The position numbers were made by a program, and so were the translations under genes. A model generated the notes under the pieces. That model was not told the origin of the DNA. It did not search any database and saw nothing but the letters and a program-made list of their open reading frames with translations. Positions 56,761 to 64,000 of a stretch of DNA of 64,000 nucleotides are shown here, in pieces; within the stretch, counting starts at the first letter, position 1, and every line of letters starts with the position of its first letter. Source of the stretch: Marseilla massiliensis (GTDB lineage Bacteria > Bacteroidota > Bacteroidia > Bacteroidales > Bacteroidaceae); assembly GCF_016899955.1 (NCBI RefSeq), contig NZ_JACJJL010000001.1:248001-312000 (forward strand), written 5' to 3'.

Positions 56761-56768
56761 TATCTTTG
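56761..56768 (+). promoter_or_regulatory. -7 element for the first mini HTH gene
   Basis: TATCTTTG, 112 bases before the start, in an AT-rich stretch. Confidence 0.45.
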
Positions 56769-56880
56769 TATGCGAAACTTTCCTGAACCAAGGAAAATGA
56801 GATTGCGGCCACGTGCCGCTTGCAACGTGAATTAATATGAATTAAATTTTGTTAGTAACCTGAATAACAAGTAAAAGGCC

Positions 56881-57126
56881 ATGCACATAGGGAAAAGGAT
56901 AAAGGAAGTGCTTCGTGAGCAGGGGCATAATGTAAGTTGGCTCGCTGCTCGCATACCTTGCGAACGCTCGAATGTGTACAACATCTTCCGTCGTTGCAAC
57001 ATTGACGCAGGGCTGTTGTATTCCATATCATTGGTGATGGAATACAACTTTTTTGCCGATTTGTCCACAGTGTTCGAGCGCGAGGCGAGCTCAAGTGATA
57101 AGGCCGTGGTCAGCAGTGTGGCTTAG
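56881..57126 (+). CDS. Small XRE-like HTH protein (copy 1)
   Basis: 81 residues. Almost the whole protein is one helix-turn-helix of the small Bacteroidota XRE-like kind: MHIGKRIKEVLREQGHN, then WLAARIPCERSNVYNIFRR, then the third part LLYSISLVMEYNFFADLS. The second copy lies at 57353, with the block IPCERSNVYNIF identical. Such proteins are probable DNA-binding regulators without a separate sensing domain. The C-terminal tail after residue 65 is unlike that of copy 2. Confidence 0.82.
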   Translation: MHIGKRIKEVLREQGHNVSWLAARIPCERSNVYNIFRRCNIDAGLLYSISLVMEYNFFADLSTVFEREASSSDKAVVSSVA

Positions 57127-57352
57127 GCCATTGGCTTTGAAGATGCCGCTCTGGCAGCCGGCCGGGGGTTGCGGTGGCGTTGGTTGCGCCGTCGGGCCAT
57201 GCAGCGGGCTTGGCAGTGCCGGCAAGCAATGCCTGGGTGCATAGGCATAGTCAGGCGTATTCTCTCTTCGGCAGGCCGCGCGGATGGTCGAAACCCTGCG
57301 GTTTGCTGTATTTGTACTCTAAGTTTATATGATTGAAATATACTGTTGAAGT

Positions 57353-57583
57353 ATGATGCATGTTGGCAATCGGATAAAGGAAGTGCTCGAGGAGCAGGGC
57401 CACAATGCCTGTTGGCTCGCCTCGCAGATACCGTGTGAGCGCTCGAATGTGTACAACATATTCAAGCGCGAGAGCATCGGCATCGACCTGTTGTTCCGGA
57501 TAAGCGAGGTATTGGGGCACGATTTCTTCAAGGAAATATCCGATGAGATAGTCAGGGAGATGAGTGCCGGGAATGGCAAGTAG
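57353..57583 (+). CDS. Small XRE-like HTH protein (copy 2)
   Basis: 76 residues (75 if the second Met is used). It shares RIKEVLxEQGHN, IPCERSNVYNIF and the LxxISxVxxxxFF pattern with copy 1 in the same order, so the pair arose by tandem duplication. The spacing between stop and start is 226 bases and that gap holds no gene. It may bind the same site as copy 1 or as a heterodimer. Confidence 0.82.
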   Translation: MMHVGNRIKEVLEEQGHNACWLASQIPCERSNVYNIFKRESIGIDLLFRISEVLGHDFFKEISDEIVREMSAGNGK

Positions 57584-57689
57584 CGCCACGCAGTGGCTGA
57601 TGCGGGCCTTACGGCCCGTCGGTGGCAGCCCTTCGGTTGCCAGGTGTCGTTGTCGCGGCCTTACGGCGGGGCGTTGCGGCATTACAAAA

Positions 57690-57725
57690 GATGGCATCCT
57701 TCCGCCCTCTGGCGGCGATGCCATC
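57690..57725. terminator. Hairpin between mini HTH copy 2 and the cyclophilin-like gene
   Basis: GATGGCATC (57690-57698) pairs with GATGCCATC (57717-57725), with an inner CCGCC/GGCGG stem. It lies in the 331-base convergent gap 57584-57914, which has no other visible feature. No T-run follows closely. Confidence 0.5.
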
Positions 57726-57914
57726 GTGTTGAATGTACCCTATTTGTCTGTTCGTGTTACCCTGATTATGTTAGATTTTCATTTGTTTTGAGAGACGGGC
57801 CGGCCGCAGGTCTGGCTCCGAATGCCGCTGATGGCTGCTTGCGGCCTGTCTTCGAAAGAGACGATTACATTAATAATACAAGTGAGGTCTGAAAAAGTTA
57901 TGTCGTTTTCTCGT

Positions 57915-58547
57915 TCATTTGGTTATATTCTTTGTTTCGGCCTGCCTGTTGGCAAAGGCCTTCCTGACAATGTAGTGGCCGCGTTCCAGCCTGTCGAGGC
58001 CTGCTTCGCCCTGTTGCCGGAGCACCATCCGGCCGTTGGCGGTGTACACCTCGGTGTACAGCGGCGGGCTTGCCTGTCTGGCGTCTGCCACCGATGACGC
58101 CTCCGGGAGAGCCAGGGTCACGGTCACGTCGCCCTCGCCGAGCGTCTGCCTGAGGCCTTCGGCCGTGGCGTTGTCTATGTGTCCGAGCCTTGTGTAGCCC
58201 CAAGTGTTGCTCCCATAGAATATCACTATCTGGTTGCCTTGGTACAGAACGATGTCGCCCGGCTGCGTTGTCGTCTGCCTGTCTGAGCGCGGCAGCGTGA
58301 AGCCAAGGGCCCCCACCTTCTCGAAGTCGCCGTAGTCGCTGAGCCGCAGCGTCAGTCCGCCGTCATCGAGTCGCTGCCTCAAGGCCTCGGTAGCGCCGTT
58401 GCCATGCATCGTTGCCGTCATTGTGTGGCCGTTGGCGGTGATGGCCATGGCATAGCCAGGCTGGTTGTCGTTGCTTTGCGCCATCGAGTTGCTCGATGCA
58501 ACGAGGCCTGTGGCCATGAGCGAGAGCAGTTGTGGTTTAATCTTCAT
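57915..58547 (-). CDS. Secreted cyclophilin-like protein with sorting-type tail
   Basis: 210 residues with a signal peptide (1-23). The central part (about 32-150) resembles the cyclophilin-like family: ITANGHTMTATMHGNGATEAL, FTLPRSDRQTTTQPGDIVLYQGNQIVIFYGSNTWGYTRLGHID. The C-terminus (about 165-200; LYTEVYTANGRMVLRQ, LERGHYIVRKA) looks like a T9SS type A sorting tail. The cyclophilin-like fold is normally a small cytoplasmic protein in bacteria, so the secreted form is less usual. Function unknown. The -7 element is at 58586. Confidence 0.8.
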   Translation of the reverse strand: MKIKPQLLSLMATGLVASSNSMAQSNDNQPGYAMAITANGHTMTATMHGNGATEALRQRLDDGGLTLRLSDYGDFEKVGALGFTLPRSDRQTTTQPGDIVLYQGNQIVIFYGSNTWGYTRLGHIDNATAEGLRQTLGEGDVTVTLALPEASSVADARQASPPLYTEVYTANGRMVLRQQGEAGLDRLERGHYIVRKAFANRQAETKNITK

Positions 58548-58585
58548 TTGCTTGTCTGCTTAGCTTTTGCTTCGTTTTCGTGTTG

Positions 58586-58593
58586 CAAAGTTA
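58586..58593 (-). promoter_or_regulatory. -7 element for the cyclophilin-like gene
   Basis: TAACTTTG on the minus strand, 39 bases before the start. Confidence 0.55.
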
Positions 58594-58671
58594 CGCATTT
58601 AAACATTCAGGCCTTATATACGGATTAACTGAAAAGATACCAATTTTACGGAAAAGGGCATGTACAAATAA

Positions 58672-58696
58672 AAAAGAGGGCTCGAAACCCTCTTTT
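58672..58696 (-). terminator. Terminator of tRNA-Gln
   Basis: AAAAGAGGG pairs with CCCTCTTTT across a 7-base loop. On the minus strand it is followed by TTATTTG and lies 18 bases past the tRNA. Confidence 0.85.
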
Positions 58697-58713
58697 ATGC
58701 CTGCGGCATTGCG

Positions 58714-58784
58714 TTGTCCAAGGCGGATTCGAACCACCACAAACAGAACCAAAACCTGTTGTGCTACCATTACACCATTGGACA
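58714..58784 (-). tRNA. tRNA-Gln (anticodon TTG)
   Basis: A 71-base cloverleaf. The acceptor pairs TGTCCAA with TTGGACA plus discriminator A. The D-arm has GGTGTAATGGTAGC. The anticodon stem ACAGG/TCTGT encloses the loop TTTTGGT (anticodon TTG), and the T-loop is GGTTCGAATCC. CCA is not encoded. The upstream -7 element is at 58794 and the downstream terminator at 58672, so it can be a single-gene unit. Confidence 0.95.
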
Positions 58785-58793
58785 CTGCGGGTG

Positions 58794-58801
58794 CAAAGGT
58801 A
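58794..58801 (-). promoter_or_regulatory. -7 element for tRNA-Gln
   Basis: TACCTTTG on the minus strand, 9 bases before the mature 5' end. Confidence 0.65.
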
Positions 58802-58884
58802 ACGCTTTTCGGGCTAATTTCCAAATTTTTCAGCTTCTTTTTTCTCGTCGCCATCGCCGTTTCAGGCCTGCGTTGCGGTTGGCG

Positions 58885-59517
58885 TCAGAGCTTCCTTATT
58901 ATGGTGAGCCCGTCGCGCAGCGGCAGTATGACCCGCTCCACGCGGCTGTCGGCGGCCACGAAGTCGTTGAAAGCCTCGATGCCGTGGGTCTGCTTGTCGC
59001 GGTCGTAGGCCCGGTCTACCACGTGTCCGTCCCACAGTGTGTTGTCGGCCAGGATGAATCCGCCGTGCCTTACCACGCCCAGTGCCATTTCGTATGCCTC
59101 GATGTATGTGCGCTTGTCGCCGTCGATGAATGCCATGTCGAACACAATGCCCAGCCGCGGGGCCTCGGTGATGGCGTCGCCGATGGCGAACACGATTTTG
59201 TCGGCCACGTCTGAGCCTTCAATCCAGGGCCTTGTGAAGTCTTCCTGCTCGTCGTTTATCTCGTAGGTGTACACCTTTCCGCCCTCGTCGAGCCCTTCTG
59301 CCATGCAGATGGCGCTGTAGCCGCTGAACGTTCCCACCTCGAGTATGTTCTTGGGGCGTATCATCCTTACAATCATCCTGAGCAGCCTGCCCTGCAGGTG
59401 GCCGCTGGCCATGCGCCCGTGCAGCGTGTGCAGGTGGGTGGCCCTGTACAGCCGGTGCAGGTAATCGCCTTCGGGGTCGATGTGGCCGAGTATGTATTGC
59501 TCCAGTTCTTCGTTCAT
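58885..59517 (-). CDS. SAM-dependent O-methyltransferase (class I, COMT-like)
   Basis: 210 residues, no signal peptide. The Rossmann core shows LEVGTFSGYSAICMAEGL (motif I, about 58-75), VYTYEINDEQ, the metal-site Asp in FIDGDKRTY and ADNTLWDGHV. This group methylates catechol-like or caffeoyl-CoA-like hydroxyls with a divalent metal. It starts 45 bases after the aroQ stop on the same strand and is probably co-transcribed with it. Whether it modifies a shikimate-derived compound is unknown. Confidence 0.9.
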   Translation of the reverse strand: MNEELEQYILGHIDPEGDYLHRLYRATHLHTLHGRMASGHLQGRLLRMIVRMIRPKNILEVGTFSGYSAICMAEGLDEGGKVYTYEINDEQEDFTRPWIEGSDVADKIVFAIGDAITEAPRLGIVFDMAFIDGDKRTYIEAYEMALGVVRHGGFILADNTLWDGHVVDRAYDRDKQTHGIEAFNDFVAADSRVERVILPLRDGLTIIRKL

Positions 59518-59562
59518 ATCTGTTGTCGGTTGGTGGCTTGTCGAGCTGCCGTGGCGGCCCCG

Positions 59563-59985
59563 TCACTGCCTGTTGACCAGGTAGTCGGTGGCCAGCCTGT
59601 ACGAGTCGAGGCCGAAGCCGCATATCACTCCGGCGCAGACGCACGATATGTAGGAGTGGTGCCGGAACTCTTCGCGCTTGTGAACGTTGGAGATGTGCAC
59701 CTCGACCACGGGGCACCTGAGCGACCGGATGCAGTCTTGCAGCGCTATGCTTGTGTGGGTGTACGCCCCGGCGTTGAGCACAATGCCGTCTGCCGAGAAC
59801 CCCACTTCCTGCATTTTGTCTATCAGTTCGCCCTCGATGTTGCTCTGGTAGTAGTCTATCTCCACGCCGGGGAAGGCGGCGCGGAGCTTCGGCAGGTATG
59901 CCTCAAACGAGCTGTCGCCGTAGATGCCCGGCTCGCGCACGCCGAGCAGGTTGAGGTTTGGCCCGTTGATTATCTGTATTTTCAT
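59563..59985 (-). CDS. aroQ: 3-dehydroquinate dehydratase, type II
   Basis: 140 residues, the normal size. It converts 3-dehydroquinate to 3-dehydroshikimate in the shikimate pathway. Visible family features are INGPNLNLLGVREPGIYG with the catalytic Tyr near 22, the QSNIEGELIDKM helix, LNAGAYTHTSIALQD and VEVHISNVHKREEFR (catalytic His). It is divergent from the XerD-like gene. A -7 element on its strand lies at 60123, facing the one for the recombinase. Confidence 0.96.
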   Translation of the reverse strand: MKIQIINGPNLNLLGVREPGIYGDSSFEAYLPKLRAAFPGVEIDYYQSNIEGELIDKMQEVGFSADGIVLNAGAYTHTSIALQDCIRSLRCPVVEVHISNVHKREEFRHHSYISCVCAGVICGFGLDSYRLATDYLVNRQ

Positions 59986-60002
59986 ATATGGAAATTATTT
60001 GT

Positions 60003-60010
60003 TAACTTTG
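60003..60010 (+). promoter_or_regulatory. -7 element for the XerD-like gene
   Basis: TAACTTTG, preceded by TTTG at 59997 (too close for a normal -33). It is the left arm of the inverted repeat 60002-60012 / 60121-60131. Confidence 0.45.
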
Positions 60011-60122
60011 CCATGGCTACGCGACGTGCCCCCTGCCATGCCGCTGCCGGCTGCCTTGGCGGCCTGGTGCAGCGTGGCGGCGCCCTGGATGGCTGGGCCC
60101 GGCAGGCGACGCCCGTGGCCGG

Positions 60123-60130
60123 CAAAGTTA
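60123..60130 (-). promoter_or_regulatory. -7 element for aroQ
   Basis: TAACTTTG on the minus strand, 138 bases before the aroQ start. It is the right arm of the same inverted repeat, facing the plus-strand promoter. Confidence 0.45.
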
Positions 60131-60255
60131 ATAAAAATATTCCATACGGCCGCGGCGCCCGGCATAAAACACGCCCATGGCTGCACCGGCAGTGCGCCCC
60201 GGGGTGGCATGGCGGCGCTTGCTGGCCCGCAGGAAGTATGAAAATGATTGTTATG

Positions 60256-61191
60256 ATGGAAAAGAATTGCAATACAGATGCTGACATTGTGCGCAGCTAC
60301 ATGCGCTACCTGAAGCTGGAGCGCAACTATTCGCCCAACACGCTCGACGCCTACCGGAGCGACATACAGAAGCTCATCGACTACCTGGAGCCGTCGGGCC
60401 GCAGCGTGCGCGAGGTGACGGCCGACGACCTGCACGGCTTCATTGCCACGCTCCACGACCTTGGCGTGGGCGCGGTGTCGCAGTGCAGGGTGCTCAGCGG
60501 GCTGCGCTCGCTGTTCAGGTTCATGGTTCTTGACGGTTACCGCGACGACGACCCGACGGAGTTTGTGGAGTCGCCCAAGACAGGCGAGCACCTGCCGGAG
60601 GTGCTCTCGGTCGACGAGGTAGACCGAATGGAGGCAGCCATCGACCTGTCGAAGCCCGAGGGCCACCGCAACAGGGCCATCGTCGAGGTGATGTTTTCGT
60701 GCGGGCTGCGCGTGAGCGAGCTCATACAGCTGCGCCTGTCAGACCTTTATATGGACGAGCAGTATGTCCGCGTGCGCGGCAAGGGGGCCAAGGAGCGCCT
60801 CGTGCCCATGTCGGGCAGGGCCGTGTCCGAGCTGGCCAACTGGTTTGAATGGCGCCGGCTGGTTGACATCAAGCCCGGCGAGGAAGACTATGTGTTCTTG
60901 AGCCGACTTGGCAAACGGCTCACCCGCACCATGGTTCTCATCATGGTGAAACGGCTGGCCGACGCCGCCGGGATAGCCAAGAACATCAGTCCGCACACGC
61001 TGCGCCACTCTTTCGCCACGGCTCTGCTCGAGGGTGGGGCCGACCTGAGCGTCATACAGGAGCTGCTGGGGCACGAGAGCATAGGCACGACCGAGATATA
61101 TACGCACATAGACATGACCAAGCTGCGCCGCGACATACTCGAGCACCACCCGCGCAACCTGCGGGGCGACGGTGGCCGCGGGGCCGACTGA
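60256..61191 (+). CDS. xerD: Tyrosine recombinase, XerD-like
   Basis: 311 residues from MEKNCNTDAD; in-frame ATG codons at 60238 and 60253 are alternatives. The N-terminal SAM-like domain (about 8-95) is joined to the catalytic domain with all residues: Arg in CGLRVSEL (about 152), Lys in GKGAKERLVP, His-x-x-Arg in HTLRHSF, His in LLGHESIGTT and Tyr in EIYTHID. The length and lack of nearby attachment sites fit the chromosomal dimer-resolution recombinase rather than a mobile-element integrase. The neighbours aroQ and the O-methyltransferase look like core chromosome. Confidence 0.92.
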   Translation: MEKNCNTDADIVRSYMRYLKLERNYSPNTLDAYRSDIQKLIDYLEPSGRSVREVTADDLHGFIATLHDLGVGAVSQCRVLSGLRSLFRFMVLDGYRDDDPTEFVESPKTGEHLPEVLSVDEVDRMEAAIDLSKPEGHRNRAIVEVMFSCGLRVSELIQLRLSDLYMDEQYVRVRGKGAKERLVPMSGRAVSELANWFEWRRLVDIKPGEEDYVFLSRLGKRLTRTMVLIMVKRLADAAGIAKNISPHTLRHSFATALLEGGADLSVIQELLGHESIGTTEIYTHIDMTKLRRDILEHHPRNLRGDGGRGAD

Positions 61192-61305
61192 CGGCATGTG
61201 GCGCAACCGGCAGCGGCTGAAAAATGATGACATCGTGATTCTGTCTCGCCGTTGCGGCCAACCGTCTGTGCCACAGGCAGTTGGCCGCCAGTGCCGCGCG
61301 GTGCT

Positions 61306-61393
61306 GCAAAACGGGCCTTTTCAGGATGCAAAACGGGCCGTTCCATCATGTGGAACGGCCCGTTTTGCGTTGCGATATAGCCCTTGCGGCTTT
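61306..61393. repeat. 22-base repeat array 11 (4 units)
   Basis: Units start at 61306, 61328, 61350 and 61372. Units 2 and 3 form an 18-pair perfect hairpin (61328-61345 with 61351-61368, 5-base loop), the same geometry as array 6. It lies in the 338-base gap 61192-61529 between the convergent recombinase and fibronectin-III genes. Confidence 0.86.
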
Positions 61394-61529
61394 GCGGGGA
61401 GCGCAGCGGTGTATCGTTTCTTTACACCTTGTGCAGTGTACGGCTTATGCCGACGAGGCCCCGCAGGCCGTCGGTGCGGCTGCGGGGCCCCGTGTCCAGC
61501 GTGGCGCCGAGGCGCCTGCCTGAGGCCCG

Positions 61530-64000
61530 TCAGATGCCCACCTTGATGGTGCGCTCGCTGTCGCGGCCTGCAATCTTTATCACGAGCACTTGCCCGGCGG
61601 TGCTGCCCAGCGGTATGAACACGTTCTCGGCCGTGTCAACGTCGTATGCCTTTACCATCTGCCCGGCAGAGTTGAAAATGCGTATGCTGCCAATGTGGGC
61701 GTGCTCGGGGTTGACAATGTTGAGCACCCCGCCCTTGACAAACACGCTGACGCCGCTGATGTCGGCCGTGCCAATGCCCGAGAGCGTGGTCGTGAAGCGG
61801 TTTTGCGTGGCCCAGCGGCTCTCGTTCAGCTCGCATTCGGCCATGACGCTCCACAGGTAGGAGGCACCTTCCTCGAGCCCGGCAAGCTCGTAGCTCGTTG
61901 CCGTCAGTCCGTCGACCTCGGTCCATGCCGATGCGTCGCTCTTGCGCCAGTGCAGGTTCCAGCGCAGGTTTCCCTCGCCGGCCTGCCACGACAGCATGGC
62001 CGTTGACTCCGAGATGTTGCTCACGGCAAGGTCGAACGGCGTGACGCACTCGGGCAGGGCCGTCGTGGCGAAGGCCACTTCGTCGCTCCACAGGCTCGAG
62101 TCGGTTGCCGAGCAGAAGCTGCGCATGCGCAACCTGTAGTCGGTTTGCGGCTCAAGGCCCTCTATGGTGTATGTGTTGCCCGTCACGGCAGCCTCGGTCC
62201 ACTCGTCGCTGCCGGCCCTGGCGTATGCCAGCCTGTAGCTCTCGGCCTCGCCGGCCCATGTTGCCGTGGCGCTGTTGTAGCCCGGGCAGACGGTTATCTC
62301 CGTAGGCGGGAAGCACGTCTCGGCCAGAGTCGTGGCCGTGGCCGTGGGCGTATAGGCGCTCGTGTCGGCCTCGAGCGTGTTGCATTGCGACTGCACGGCG
62401 TAGTCGTAGGCGGTGGCGTCGTCGAGCCCGCTTATCACAAACGACGTCCCGGTGGTGGCGCGTTGCGTCCAGGCCTCGGTGCCGGAGCGGCGGTAGCGCA
62501 CGTTGTACGACTGGCCTTCGCCGTTCCAGCTCAGTGCGATGGCATATTTCTGCGGCTCGGCCCTCAGCCCTTCGGGCATGGGGCAGCCGTCGGCCGCGAG
62601 CGTCGTCACGCGGGTGATGGTCACGCGGGCCGTGTCGCCCGGCTCGCAAACCTTGGTTATTCCAATCTCATAGTCGGTGCGCGGCTCGAGCGAAGTGAAC
62701 TCATGTTGGGTCTGTTCGGTCTCGATGTACGGCTTGGCCGTGTCGCCGGCGCGGCGTATGAAGATGTAGCTGCGCTCGGCAGACGTCTGCCAGCTCACCT
62801 TCACCGACGTCTCGGTGGTGTCCGACAGGGTGATGGCGCTCACGTCTTGCGGGCATGTCGGTGTAACGGCCACAGAGTCGAGCTTCAGCGTGGCGGGCCG
62901 TCCGTCGGTGCTGCTGATGTAGAGCGCCGGCCTTACCATGCCGCTGTAGCCGCGCAGAGGCACGCTGATGGAGCCGCTGGCGCCCGCCTGGGGCAGTTCG
63001 GTTGCGGCAAAGGTGCTCACCACGTCGGCCTCGTTGAACGTCTCGCCGTCGCGCGACACCACCACGGCATAGCTGTCGTCGGTGCCCTGTCCCTGCTGCA
63101 TGTTGGTGAGGTAGAGCGTGAGCACGTAGTTGGCCGAGCCGTCGTCCATGTCGAGCGTAGGCATTACGAGCCACTCGTTGCAGGCGTCAAGGCTCGACGG
63201 ACTGAACATCAAGCCCCTCATGAAGCTGCTGCTGCTGAACTGCCATGCCGTGCGGGCGCCGTCGTCGAACACCGTCGGGGTGGCCAGCACGCCCGAGCGT
63301 GGCTCCCATCCGGAGGGAAGCTCGGTGGCGTCGAACCGCTCGGTGAACGGCATGGTGTAGCCCGTGCGGAACCTAAGCGTGTCCGACCATTCGCTGTGGG
63401 TGCTCGCGTCGCACTTGGCGCGCAGCTGCACGTCGATGTATGTCAGGCCCGGCAGGTCGGCAAACGTGAACGGCTTGTTGAGCACCTGCACCGTCTGGCT
63501 CCACTCTTCGCTGCCGGCCGGCTTGTAGCGCAGCTCCCATTCGTTCTCGTTGCCCTGCCGTGTCCAGTCGATGGAGGCCACGTTGCCGGCCACCGAGCCG
63601 TCGACGGTGTGCAGGTCGATGGGATAGTCGCAGTCTTTCTTTTCCTCGACAGTGAAGTTTTTGATGGTAAACGTTGGGTTGGTGAAGGTCTTCCATGTTA
63701 TGCGGACTTTCACTTTGTCGCCGGCGAAGCCGTCGAAGGGCATCCGTATCGTCACGTAGCTGTCAAGGTCGGCAATGTATGGCCTTGTGGCCGGGCCCAT
63801 GCCGTATATCGTGGTGAACTGCTCGCCGTCGGCAGACACCTGTACCAGCACGGTGTCGTTGGCCTCCCAGTTGTTGTATGGGGCGTTGACGCGACCCTGG
63901 TAGCACGTCATGTTGACGTCCATCAGCACCCGGTTGGAGCCGTCGGCCAGCTTTATCCACGGCGATGTGATGCTGTGCTCCACCCCGTTGGTGTGGTCGG
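61530..64000 (-). CDS. Fibronectin-III repeat surface protein with T9SS-type tail (partial)
   Basis: The C-terminal 823 codons of a minus-strand gene; the start lies beyond the window. From the window edge inward: a jelly-roll domain (DSYVTIRMPFDGFAGDKVKV), an Fn3 domain (SIDWTRQGNENEWELRYKPAG), and a cleaved-adhesin/MAM-like domain (PFTERFDATELPSGWE). About four more Fn3 domains follow, with the repeated pattern W-x-x-x-x-x-S/Y-x-x-RY-R and TTLAADGCP-type linkers. A C-terminal sorting domain ends it (IRIFNSAGQMVKAYDV, then IKIAGRDSERTIKVGI). It is probably a large secreted adhesin or surface protein. No catalytic motif is visible. Confidence 0.87.
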   Translation of the reverse strand, partial: DHTNGVEHSITSPWIKLADGSNRVLMDVNMTCYQGRVNAPYNNWEANDTVLVQVSADGEQFTTIYGMGPATRPYIADLDSYVTIRMPFDGFAGDKVKVRITWKTFTNPTFTIKNFTVEEKKDCDYPIDLHTVDGSVAGNVASIDWTRQGNENEWELRYKPAGSEEWSQTVQVLNKPFTFADLPGLTYIDVQLRAKCDASTHSEWSDTLRFRTGYTMPFTERFDATELPSGWEPRSGVLATPTVFDDGARTAWQFSSSSFMRGLMFSPSSLDACNEWLVMPTLDMDDGSANYVLTLYLTNMQQGQGTDDSYAVVVSRDGETFNEADVVSTFAATELPQAGASGSISVPLRGYSGMVRPALYISSTDGRPATLKLDSVAVTPTCPQDVSAITLSDTTETSVKVSWQTSAERSYIFIRRAGDTAKPYIETEQTQHEFTSLEPRTDYEIGITKVCEPGDTARVTITRVTTLAADGCPMPEGLRAEPQKYAIALSWNGEGQSYNVRYRRSGTEAWTQRATTGTSFVISGLDDATAYDYAVQSQCNTLEADTSAYTPTATATTLAETCFPPTEITVCPGYNSATATWAGEAESYRLAYARAGSDEWTEAAVTGNTYTIEGLEPQTDYRLRMRSFCSATDSSLWSDEVAFATTALPECVTPFDLAVSNISESTAMLSWQAGEGNLRWNLHWRKSDASAWTEVDGLTATSYELAGLEEGASYLWSVMAECELNESRWATQNRFTTTLSGIGTADISGVSVFVKGGVLNIVNPEHAHIGSIRIFNSAGQMVKAYDVDTAENVFIPLGSTAGQVLVIKIAGRDSERTIKVGI

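Noticed and set aside
58714..58784. tRNA-Gln as an integration hotspot
   Set aside because: No second copy of the tRNA 3' end was seen in the flanking sequence, and flanking genes look like core genome.
60256..61191. The tyrosine recombinase as an integrase of a mobile element
   Set aside because: No cargo, direct repeats or attachment site beside tRNA-Gln were found. The length, active-site pattern and aroQ neighbour fit a housekeeping XerD-type enzyme.

Overview
The window looks like a chromosome segment of a GC-rich member of the Bacteroidales, probably a gut species of the Prevotellaceae or Muribaculaceae type. The evidence is the Bacteroidota promoter signature (TTTG, about 20 bases, TAnnTTTG) in front of many genes, a family-rich set of secreted carbohydrate-active enzymes, HTCS-type regulators, C-terminal tails of the T9SS or Prevotella type (YIRGGKKYV) and Bacteroidota-specific domains of unknown function. 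No species was assigned.

Layout: 1-6 kb holds the start of a secreted protein, a GH95 enzyme and a divergent membrane regulator of HTCS shape that lacks a kinase. 6-10.8 kb has a DUF362 protein, a zinc/cobalt-type CDF exporter and two tandem AraC regulators. 11-21 kb is a saccharolytic block: Ser-type sulfatase, GH43, alpha/beta esterase, PL11 rhamnogalacturonan lyase and GH2 beta-galactosidase. It is followed by a decayed HTCS regulator (one nonsense codon plus a lost C-terminal half). 23-45 kb is mostly housekeeping: Na/Pi symporter, nucleoside kinase, CMD-cupin protein, GH3-type adenylating enzyme with an Ig-like lipoprotein and DUF3108 protein, PKD protein, MATE exporter, DUF4294 protein, M28 peptidase, an amidotransferase-dipeptidase fusion, an Lrp regulator and an M16 protease. 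45-56.6 kb is a second plus-strand saccharolytic run: GH28, GH43, SGNH esterase, GH42, CE4-like deacetylase, sialate O-acetylesterase-like esterase and GH97. 56.8-64 kb has two tandem mini HTH regulators, a secreted cyclophilin-like protein, tRNA-Gln, an O-methyltransferase, aroQ, a XerD-like recombinase and a large fibronectin-III protein that runs off the window.

The two saccharolytic blocks fit together as a pectin (rhamnogalacturonan I and side-chain) system. PL11 and GH28 cut the backbone, GH43, GH2, GH42 and GH95 trim arabinan/galactan/fucose-type side groups, and the esterases remove acetyl groups. No SusC/SusD pair is present. A shared CGTACG box sits exactly 37 bases upstream of the -7 element of both the esterase-PL11 operon and the GH28-GH43 operon.

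The most unusual feature is a family of eleven intergenic arrays of a 22-base, near-palindromic unit. Ten arrays are four units (88 bases) long and one has six. They occupy most gene-free stretches above 300 bases, whatever the orientation of the flanking genes. The 22-base period shifts the reading frame each time, so the arrays are not coding. Several form long hairpins across neighbouring units with compensating changes.
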